Positions 35,910-45,281 of a stretch of 64,000 nt of DNA are shown piece after piece. Each line of letters opens with the position of its first letter. Position 1 is the first letter of the stretch. This DNA is from Cyathus striatus (taxonomy: Eukaryota; Basidiomycota; Agaricomycetes; Agaricales; Nidulariaceae), in contig JAOVFP010000009.1 in NCBI GenBank assembly GCA_025738555.1, positions 2,170,001 to 2,234,000 on the forward strand, read 5' to 3'. The notes below the pieces were generated by a model that had not been told where the DNA came from, did not search any database, and was given only the letters and a program-made list of their open reading frames with translations. The translations under genes and the position numbers were made by a program.

Positions 35910-36940
35910 TGGACTTGCAACATGCACGTGCACATTGATGTCATGTGACGTACTGGCATCCAGCTACAAGCTATTTCCATGCACTGTGATCACACTTGGA
36001 TTATCTAAGTGTTGGAGTGAGGTCTGAACTGCCAGCAATTGTGCTATTTATAGTCACACCCACTAAGGACATAATAAACATAGAAGCAGCAGTGATTATA
36101 GTAAGGGATGAGGGGGAAAGCATGTATATAGAACCCCAGCAGAACTTGATTCACCATAAGTGTGTGGTAATGTGACATGTCTAGGTCATGGGATGGTTCT
36201 CCTGGTGCTACACACCCAAAGAAGCCAGACATATCAAAGCACCCATCAAGCACCAACAGCCCTTGCCATCACTCTGGAGTCAAGCCAAATTGGTCCTCAG
36301 CATCTTGTGAATTAAATCTTGACCTGATCTGCTGATCAAAGCAAATGGACCATAGATCTGAAGCCACATGTGCCAATGGTTCTATCTTTAGGCTCATGAT
36401 GCAATGGGCATTTAGGAATGTGCATCAGTCAATAAGCATGTCTCTATTATCCCATGCACCCACACCCTTTGAGACAATATGACCAACACTCTCCTATCCA
36501 GACCTTACCTCCTGAATGCACACATCCCTCCTCCCAGCATCATAGTTAATTACCCTATCTAGACATATGTTGTACCTGTACAGTACCTAAGAACTCCACT
36601 TATTCAGTAGTATATAAGGCTCACAAACCTGCTCATGTAGAACAAGAAATCCTGTATCAATTCTTCCACTATTAGTGCTACTTAGCATATTCGTGACAAT
36701 CCATTTACTTTCAAGTGTAACAACCTGCATGATCTAAGCCTTCCAAGGACCTCAAAGGAGTTTTTAGTGGTATTAAATAGTAGTTACAAACAAGTGTTAT
36801 AGTGTACAAGCCAATATACTAAGCATGTTCATCCCCCCTTTTGCCCAGAATTACCTTGTGTATTCTGCAGATATTCCCCTGGACTTGCCTTTGCTTGACT
36901 GTTAGCAAGAGTAAGCAACAACCCTTACATAGTTTTGTAG
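35910..36940. other. No supported gene
   Basis: AT-rich sequence with short open stretches only. A minus-strand stretch at 36044-36256 (GCFDMSGFFGCVAPGEPSH) is open but unrecognised. Confidence 0.35.
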
Positions 36941-36954
36941 CTAGCCCTTTTAGC

Positions 36955-37425
36955 ATTGGACATTATTTTACACTTTACTTCAGGATATCATCCCAAAGGT
37001 GATGGCCAAAGTTAACTGAGTGCATGAATCAGACTATGGAACAATACCTCTGAGTGTATTGCAATTATCAGCAAGATAATTAGTCTGACCTTTTACTACT
37101 TGCTGAGTTTGCATACAACAATGCTCCAAGTGCAACCACAGGTATTTCACCTTTTTATGCTAACAAGGGTTACCATCCAAATATTACAGTACACCCTGAG
37201 CACAATCTTGCCTCAGCCTGAGCTCAACACTTCTCAGTCAATCTTGAAGAACTTCATGAAATGCTTCATTCAGAAATTCTTTGTCATGTTCCTGCACCAG
37301 AATTCCCTATAGGCTCAAAAGTCTTCCCACTACTGAGCTCAAGCATGCTACTGATATTATTGAAGAATTTCACTACTGATATCCAGATAAGCCCAGTCCC
37401 ACTTCTGTACTATAAAATTTTTACT
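36955..37425 (+). pseudogene. Ty3/gypsy integrase and chromodomain-tail relic
   Basis: The plus-strand readings in two frames are LHFTSGYHPKGDGQS, then TECMNQTMEQYL, then LLLLAEFAYNNAPSATTG, YANKGYHPNITVHPE, HVPAPEFPIGSKVF and finally TTELKHATDIIEEFHY followed by YPDKPSP. These are the GYHP..DGQ, EFAYNN and chromodomain-tail signatures of a Ty3/gypsy integrase. The chromodomain itself is missing between 37330 and 37345, an internal deletion. There are at least three TGA stops at Arg-compatible sites, one TAG at a Trp-compatible site and one frameshift. No RT/RNase H or LTR was identified. Confidence 0.75.
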
Positions 37426-37430
37426 TACCA

Positions 37431-37545
37431 TTTCACTAGTACTGACGAGCATTATCATGTTTTTTACTGCAATTGGGGTAAACCAGGCTGGAGATCTGCA
37501 ACTGCAAAAATGAAACAGCTTTATATTATTGCAGTCAATGATTGC
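37431..37545 (+). repeat. Direct repeat flanking the satellite, copy 1 (partner 38786-38895)
   Basis: CACTAGTACTGAYGAG, ATTATCATGTTT, TACTGCAATTG, GATCTGCAACTGCA and AAATGAAACAGCTTTA are shared with 38786-38895 in the same orientation at about 88% identity. The 74-bp satellite lies exactly between the two copies. Confidence 0.75.
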
Positions 37546-38785
37546 AAAGAATGCTTTATCTGGCTGCAGCATTTGCTTCATGTTGAACTTATTGCTTCAT
37601 TCAATTGCAGTGGTCACTTCACAAATGCTTCATCTGGTTGCAGCAGTAGCTTCATATTGAAACATTTGCTTCATTCAGTTGCAATGGCCACTTCAAGAAT
37701 AGTTTATCTGCTTGCAGTGGGTGCTTCATGTTGGTTTATTCAATGACAGTGATTGCTTTATGGGATTGCAGTGGTCACTTCAGGAATGCTTTATTAGATT
37801 GCAATGGTTGCATTAAGAATACTTCATCTGATTGCAGTGTTTGTTTCATGTGGAAACATTTGCTTCATTCAATTGCAGTTGTCACTTCATAGATGCTTCA
37901 TCTGGTTGTAGTAGTTGCTTCATATTGCTTCATTCAATTGCAGTTGTCACTTCAGGAATGTTTCATCTGGTTGCAGTGTTTGCTTTATATTGCTTCATTA
38001 GATTGCAATGATTGCATCAAGAATGCTTCATCTGGTTGCAGTGTTTCCTTCATATAGCTTCATTCAATTGCAGTGAGTGGTTTATAAATGCTTCATTGTT
38101 TTTTCAGTATTTGCTTCATGTTTTATTATTTGCTTGATTCCATTGCAGTGAGTGCTTCAGGAATGCTTTATTCTGTTTCAGTATTTGCTTCATGTTGGAG
38201 TATTTGCTTCATATGATTGCAGTGAGTGCTTCAGAATTGCTTTATTCAGTTTCAGTATTTGCTTTATGTTAGTAATATTTGCTTCATATAATTGCAGTGT
38301 TTGCTTCATGTTGGAATATTTGCTTCATATGATTGCAGTGAGTGCTTCAAAATTGCTTTATTCTGTTTCAGTATTTGCTTCATGTTGGAATATTTGTTTC
38401 ATATGATTGCAGTGAGTGCTTCAGGAATGCTTCATCCTGTTTCGGTGTTTGCTTCATGTTGAAATATGTGCTTGATATGATTGCAGTGAGTGCTTCAGGA
38501 ATGCTTCATCCTGTTTCAGTGTTTGCTTCATGTTGGAATATGTGCTTGATATGATTGCAGTGAGTGCTTCAAAATTGCTTTATTCTGTTTCAGTATTTGC
38601 TTCATGTCAGAGCATCTGCTTCATGTGATTGCAGTGAGTGCTTCAAAATTGCTTTATTCTGTTTCAGTATTTGCTTCATGTTGGAATATTTGCTCCATAT
38701 GATTGCAGTGTTTGCTTCATGTTTGAATACGTGCTTCATATGATTGCAGTGAGTGCTTCAGAATTGCTTTATTCTGTTTCAGGAT
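37546..38785. repeat. 74-bp minisatellite array
   Basis: The core unit of 74 bp (TTTCAGTATTTGCTTCATGT, GGAATATTTGCTTCATATGA, TTGCAGTGAGTGCTTC, AATTGCTTTATTCTG) repeats cleanly from about 38110 to 38785. A more divergent form rich in TTGCTTCAT and ATTGCAGT runs back to about 37546. Several units are shortened to about 48 bp by loss of the GAGTGCTTC...TTCTG part. Open frames across it are by-products of the repeat. Confidence 0.85.
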
Positions 38786-38883
38786 CACTAGTACTGATGA
38801 GTATTATCATGTTTCCTACTGCAATTGCAGTAAAAGTGATTGGTGATCTGCAACTGCAGAAATGAAACAGCTTTACAGTATTG

Positions 38884-41554
38884 CAGTCACTGGCGATCGC
38901 CAGGCGGCAAAACCACCAGTGATGAAGGGGAGCAGCAATACCCGGCGATATTATTATGGTCCCATTTTTCTTATGCAATTATGTAATTACAAGTGTCAAC
39001 ATAGGATTGTCCAAGAAAATATATTCTGCAACTGCAAATGGCTAAAAAGAAAGGTGGACGACCTGCTGATGAGTGGGTATACCAGCATTTTGACAGGAAA
39101 GGCTATTTGGAGAGCACTAGACAATGGAATGTTGTCTGCAAGTACTGTGCAACACAGATTGTGCACAGGGATGGCCGCTGTGGAATACATCTGGTAGAGC
39201 AGTGTCCAAATGCTTCAGAACAAGTAAAAAAGGATGCGGGCTCATATCTTATTGCATGTGGTGGAGGGGCTCAAATAGATGTTTCAGACTCAGAGAAGGA
39301 AGAGGTCTCAGGTGTTGCTGAAGCTGGTTCTTCTCAAAAAAAGTGCAAGGATATATCTGGGAAAGCAGTGGTGGTTAACCATGGGATGGAAAGCTATGTT
39401 GATAGAGCACTTACAAAGAAGGAGCAGGATAAAGCAGATACATGGCTCTTGAAGTAAGTAGGCTCAGAAGTTTTGATACCATCATACATCACTACTGATG
39501 CATTGGCAATTGACAGATGGTTCATTCATGGGAATATCCCCTTTAGCCAGGCCAACAATCCCTCCTTCACTAAATGGGTAGAAAGCATCCGGCCCTGTTA
39601 CTCACCAGCATCTCGGTTTGTTCTCACAACAAGAATTCTGCCGGCAGAGGAAGCTTGAGCCTATGAAGATGATCTTAAATGTTTGAAGAATAAGGAGAAC
39701 ATGACATACCTAATGGATGGCTGGGAAGATAGTATGTGAAGAAGTCTATATGGGTGCCTTCTCACTGAAGTGGGCAAATACCCATTTATACTTGGCTTGA
39801 AAGAGCTTACTGGAGTGTGAGCAACAGCAGATAATCTGCTGGATGTCGCAAATGAAGCTCTGAAGCAAAAATTGATTGCTCCAAGGTCTATTATTGCAGT
39901 GTGTACAGATAACCCAACCACTATGCAAGCATTTCATCATAAATGGACAATGGAAGGGAGCTATCCATGGATTCTTGTAAGTGTTATACATGTACGAAAG
40001 CAGTATGCAACTTACAAGTTAATCCAATAGCAACTCCCTTGTTTTATGCATGGCATAAATACAATCATGGGGAAGGTGTCAAGCTTTCCAGCTATCAAGA
40101 AGCTGATTTCTAAGAATGTCAAGATCATTTCCTTCTTTAATGCATCACACTATTGGGGGGGACAACTTGAAGAGCTCACAAAGGAGCATAAAGTCACTCA
40201 GGGTTTGAAGAAAAATACTGAAACAAGATTTTATGCTGTTATACTGCAGGCTATCAGTATTCAAGAACATAAGCAAGTCTTGTACAAGCTTTGCTTATGA
40301 GATGATGCTCAATGCTCCATTAACAGCCTCTCACCCATTAAACGTGATGTGATTGAGAGCATATTGGAAGTTGAACGCTTGCAACATAATGACAAGTTCA
40401 TTCGGATTTGTAAGCCCCTAGTCGATGTAATTGGGGACACAGAGTCCAGGGATGCAACATTGGCCAACTGCATGATACAGTTGATTTGGGCACACCGGCA
40501 GATTAATAATCTTTGTGAGGCTGATTTTGAAGATAAGGACTTTCTCAAGCATGCAAAAAGAACTGTAACACACTATTTTCATGCTATGAACACTGATCTA
40601 CACTGGCTCGCATTATTTCTCCACCCATTGTGCTGAAAGCTTGTTGTGTCTTCATCAGTACATTCACATACAGTTAAGGATGCATTCCAGCTCACACTAG
40701 ATATTGTGAGAAAGTGGGGTTGGCAGAAAGTGGAAGCAGAGCAGTTGATCCAGGACATACAGTCATATTCCACTGGAGAGAAGCCATTTGCGGGAGGGGA
40801 GGCAGATGCAAAAGCCTGGTGGAACAGAATCATTGGGTTTCATACTTTAAAAGACTTTGCTCTCAAAATTGCCTCCATTGTTCCCCATGCTGCAGAAGTT
40901 GAACACTTCTTTTCTAATTTGGGAGGTGTTCAAAGTGTCAAGAAGTTGTGTTTGACAGTTTCTCACCTGGCATCACTGGGTATGCTGCAAAGCAATTACA
41001 ACTGAGAGCTTTATGAAGCTGCTGTTAAGAAAGGAAAGGATACATGCTGTAAACATGGACATATGCATACCACCTCCTATAAAGGAATTGATACCAACCG
41101 CACTGAAATTCTTACCAATGAATTCTCGGTCCCTACTCCATTTACTGTGGGCTCTGAGAATGCAGACATGGAAGATCTAAATGACTATACATTGGATGAT
41201 CTGGAGGCAGAATATAAAGCATTAGAACAAGCAGGGTTTACAAGTGAGAGCAGTGATGGACTATCTGCAGCTGTTCCAGTGGAAGATATTTATAACACCC
41301 ACCTTATTGATGCTATACATGCCGGACACCTTCCTTCTATTCAACCTGAGCCTGCAGCAGCTGATCAAACTGGTAATGAAGAGGTGTCTTGGGACACAGG
41401 GAGCTTACTTCAGGCAATGGGACTTGATTAACATAGTATTCTGTATTACAATAGTCTACACTTGCTATGGAAATGAAAATCTTCAATCGCCAGCTTGCCA
41501 GGTTTCACCACTTTCCCACACCAGGGTTTTGCCTCGCCAGGCAATTGGCGACTG
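38884..41554 (+). mobile_element. hAT element, candidate limits
   Basis: Both proposed ends read CAGTC inwards, and GGCAAAACC appears about 20-25 bp inside each end, giving an imperfect inverted repeat. hAT elements normally leave an 8-bp target duplication. The bases outside these limits (CAGTATTG and CTTTTTGA) do not match, so the exact limits or the integrity of one end are uncertain. The left end abuts the satellite-flanking repeat. Confidence 0.45.
39038..41431 (+). pseudogene. hAT transposase, full-length frame with six TGA and one TAA stop
   Basis: One reading frame runs from ATG 39038 to TAA 41431 with one intron at 39977-40030 (GTAAGT...ATAG). The N-terminus is a BED-type zinc finger (VVCKYC, GIHLVEQC). 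The middle has IDRWF...IPFSQANNPSF, YLMDGWEDSM, a VCTDNPTTM core, CFMHGIN and NKL-type segments. The end is the hAT dimerisation region (PHAAEVEHFFSNLGG). In-frame stops are TAA at 39455 and TGA at 39656, 39737, 39818, 40298, 40634 and 41003. No frameshift is seen over 2.4 kb. Every TGA stands where Arg would fit, consistent with CGA to TGA change. The protein cannot be made at full length. Confidence 0.85.
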
Positions 41555-41726
41555 CTTTTTGAGGTTGTGCCCCCTACACTACTTATAAGGCGATTTTGGA
41601 CGTGAAGAAGGGCAATTAGCTGAACTCCAGTATCAAGGGCACACATGAAATCAGACTACAGTATGTGTGTCAATACAAATGAAAAAACCAAATAGAGACA
41701 CACACCTGTAGTCTGACTACAGGAGA

Positions 41727-41910
41727 CTATGCCAGCTTCGAATCGCCAACACGTTAATCCCGCATGAACTTCTTTGCTAATTACCAATCACTCTATCATA
41801 TCAAGGGGCTTGAGTTGCCATAGGATTTGAGAATATGCTACTTCAGTCAGTGCATTCAAGCATAAGGTGTATAGATGGCATAGATGGTACATGGGATGGT
41901 CGTGGTTCAA
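41727..41910 (+). repeat. Direct repeat, copy 2 (partner 21165-21355)
   Basis: Same-orientation copy of the 190-bp block upstream of NLR gene 1. It ends shortly before the 6.1-kb element. Confidence 0.75.
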
Positions 41911-42110
41911 CCACATTGATCCTTGTATGCTCACTGCTTGCCACGGTTCATGCTCCCTCCTACATACATAATTTAACTGTGTTATCCAGCCTAATTCTTG
42001 TAACAAGCTCCTTTTATCATTCTAGAAGCAGCATCGGCTACCAATCACACTACATTCTCCAAGAATACCAACTGCATCATCCCCAGCTAGCCCTTTCCTC
42101 GGTTTGGTCA

Positions 42111-42119
42111 CTCCCAACC
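42111..42119. repeat. Target-site duplication, left (CTCCCAACC)
   Basis: CTCCCAACC lies directly outside the left end and again directly outside the right end (48263-48271), a perfect 9-bp match. It defines the insertion of the 6.1-kb element. Confidence 0.9.
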
Positions 42120-42306
42120 CAGGCTCCTAAAACCAGCATGCTCATATCTCACTACAACCTCCTTAGGTAAACACAGTCAAATATTTGCTTAAGGCAAATA
42201 AACCTAAGGGAGGTCCTGCTCGATAGAGCGGCTGGCACAAGTCGTCACTGAAGTTTCCCCATAGACCCTACCATGCCCTGTCAATCAGCTGAACCCTTGC
42301 GCTTAG
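42120..42306 (+). repeat. Left terminal inverted repeat, 187 bp
   Basis: It matches the reverse complement of 48076-48262 with eight mismatches by eye. All are transitions, and five of them are CpG in one copy and TpG or CpA in the other. Confidence 0.9.
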
Positions 42307-42507
42307 ATGCCTTCGGGAATGAACACACTGTCATTACGCGGTCACACATCTTATATATATATCTCCGCTATCTCATGTCTACCTGCCCTTCCCATGTTCC
42401 TGCTCTGCTCTCTCCTTCCCTTCTAAATACGAGCATTGCAGGTTCTTATATATATTAGATACATGCATGTGTAGTTTCAATGAAATTGGTATCAATCTGT
42501 TTTCATC

Positions 42508-45281
42508 ATGGGTGACTCTCAACAGCTCCCTATTACTGATATCCTTGCATATCTCAACATGCATGGCTATACCTTGTCCGATTTTGTCAAAATGACACTT
42601 GCTCCTGGGGACCATTGGTCATATCCCACAATGCATAATTTTTTGGAAGATATTCCTCCTGTTCTGGATGCGCTGTATGCATCAGACTACACACAACCTG
42701 GGATACATACATGGGCAATGGAATATGCACAAGGAATATACACAAGTCAAGTTGCAATACTCACTAATATCAATACAGGGTTTCATTTTTCAGCACGAAA
42801 TACAATGGCTGAGGAACTTCAGTGCTTCAACATCACTGATCTTGCAGATGAGATGTGCACATATGCTCCAGATGTTTGGCAGTTAATTGATGCCCTCCTT
42901 TCCGCTGATGTGGAATTGGTAAAGAGACATGAAATGGATTCATGCCAATGCAACCAGAGGAAGCCTGCTGGGGATGAAATGGATATAAGTTCCAATTCTT
43001 CTGATGAGAGTGCAGATGACAATCAGCCCTGGCAAGTGGATGAGATAGATGGAACAATAATCAAAGAAGATGTATATTCACAAGAAAACCCTGCTCTCCG
43101 AGCTAAAGCAATAATATCTATGGTAGGTGCATATTTTGTTATTGAAAAAATCACTATTGAATGTATTTATGTGTAGAAACAAGTAATTTGCTTGAGCATC
43201 ATGATGCAAAGCTCAAACCAAAATTGCAACTTGTTGCAAATGACTGTCGGCATTTTTCTTCATTCATGCGGCACACCAGAATCAGTCCTAGAGTTTTTAG
43301 GTCAAATAGGATTATCAGTTTCCTTGTCATCAATTAATCTTATGATATCAAACCTTTCAAAAAATGCAGAAACACAAATTAAATCTCTTGGAAGCACTCT
43401 CCTTGCATCATATGCATATAATAATCTGGATATTGATCTCAAGCACTCTGTCCCAACAGTGGAGAATCCAGAAGAAACATTGATCCACCTGACAACTGGA
43501 ACTATGTTACCACTCCACCATGGAGTTACTTTAAGTGATCTCAATTGTTCAGATTACCTATGGTCTACTTCTCCTTATAATAAAAGTATTCAGCCTCAAG
43601 ATTTACCACAACCAGTGACTTGGAAACAGATAATCTCACTGCACCCTGAAGACGAGAATTAATCAGGCTTTTGGCGTAGAGATTGCTTCAATATTCATAT
43701 ATTTCTTGTGGACCTAATAAATTATGGACCAACATATTTCCGTCAATTCAAAGCAAATTTAGGCAATGCCGAAATAATAGAGGCGATTCCACCTACAAAA
43801 ACATCCCAAGTGCCATTATGTGCACTTGATATTAGTCCAAGTACACCTGCAAAAAATGCAGATGCACTTGAACAGTTTTTTAATCAGTCAAAAATAGGCG
43901 ATCCAAATGGACCCAAAGCAAACCCAAATGATAATATAAAGGATGTTAAAAATCATGTGGTTATTGTCTTTGGTGACTTACTCACAGGGCAGCATGTCCG
44001 AAGTGTACTGGAGTCATGATCAGAAGAGACCACCTCTTGGTGCCACTTTCAGTTTATTGTATTTGTGTTGGGACTTTTTCACTTTAAGATGGCTTGTGCT
44101 GATGCCATATGGAAAATATTTATACAACCAGCAAAAGCAAGAGATGACGAAAATAGTCTAATGGCATTTGTTGAACAGATTTGCCCAAAAGAAACAATAA
44201 AAATACAAACCAAACCAGGATTTCAGAGAATGCATGAAGTTATTCAGCATGTTGGCATCGCAAGCTGTCTTGATGCATGGTTAACAGAAGTTAAAAAAAA
44301 ATATCCTACAGTAGAGACTCTCAAAGATTTTGCATTGCTTAAACCCACTTGGGATACCTTGCAATATATTGCTCAGACATTATGTGTGGAGTATGTTGCA
44401 CAAGGTAATTCAAATAGTGATTCAAACAGTGATTCAAGTGAGTATTTGGAAGATAGAGATCAGCAACTGGATAACATGCATGAAATGCAAAGACTATTTC
44501 TGCTATATGAAGAGACTACCCATGCCATGAATCATGGTGATATAGGGCGGCTTGAAACATGTTTTATACCATGGATGTTTATTTTTCTAGGATGTGGAAA
44601 GACCAAATATGCTGCAGAAATCAGAAGATATTTAGAAAATGTGCATTTTCATTATCCAAAAGGATTGAGGTTTGTCCCAAATGTACACTCAGAATGTATT
44701 CAAAACTTATTATCTGTACAGTCAAGCTATTCATATGAATATTCTATGCAATCCAACTGGTAAAAAAGGTCAATTTAGGGCAATTGACTGGGTTGTCGAG
44801 CATAACAATCTATATACCAAGGTATGTCATTGGTTTCAGTCAGCAACCATTGTTAGTTCACATATCCCACTCAATTACAGTGTATTTATGGTGGAAAATA
44901 CTCAAACCACCAAAAGGAGCGGATACTAACAGAGTTGCCACTGATTGAGGTATACAAGAACTCATGGCTTCAATTTGAGAAAATGTTTTGTCTTGAATGC
45001 AAACTAATCAACATTCACCACCAGACATGACAATGACATTTAAAAAATTGACAAAGAAAATGCAAGAACGAAATAGTAATAAAGAAATTAAAGGCCAAGT
45101 GTCAGCTTATCCTATATCAGATACTGTGGCAAAAGGAATGGAAAAAATGATGTTGACAGGGGGTGCGGTAGTTGAAGCTACAAATACTAATGCCGACAGT
45201 GACAATCTAGCCTATGACATCGAAGATCTGGATGATCTAGACCATATTGTTGAAGATGATGGAAGCCTTGAAATCTATTGA
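42508..45281 (+). pseudogene. DUF6589-domain protein of the 6.1-kb element
   Basis: Exon 42508-43122, an intron at 43123-43176 (GTAGGT...TGTAG), then one long frame 43177-44763. Signature blocks are ICLSIMMQSSNQ, GIFLHSCGTPE, YNNLDIDLKHSVPTVE, TTGTMLPLHHGV, VIVFGDLLTGQHVRSVLES, FIVFVLGLFHFKMACADAIW and MHEVIQHVGI, which identify the basidiomycete DUF6589 family. After a frame change near 44700 come NPTGKKGQFRAIDWVVEHNN, an intron, and HSPPDMTMTFKKL up to TGA 45279-45281. Stops TAA 43660 and TGA 44017 (Arg-compatible, before SEETTSW) and at least two frame changes inactivate it. The family function is unknown. Conserved Asp-rich blocks (Y-D/N-N-L-D, GDLLTG, ACADAIW) make a nuclease or transposase role possible but unproven. 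Confidence 0.8.

Noticed and set aside
37546..38785. CRISPR-like regular repeats
   Set aside because: Units are contiguous variants of a 74-bp satellite with no unique spacers, in a fungal genome.
38110..38865. Series of Cys/Phe-rich ORFs on plus
   Set aside because: They are by-products of the 74-bp satellite, which stays open because its units lack stops in some frames.
38876..41562. 8-bp target duplication for the hAT element
   Set aside because: The bases outside the candidate CAGTC ends (CAGTATTG and CTTTTTGA) do not match.
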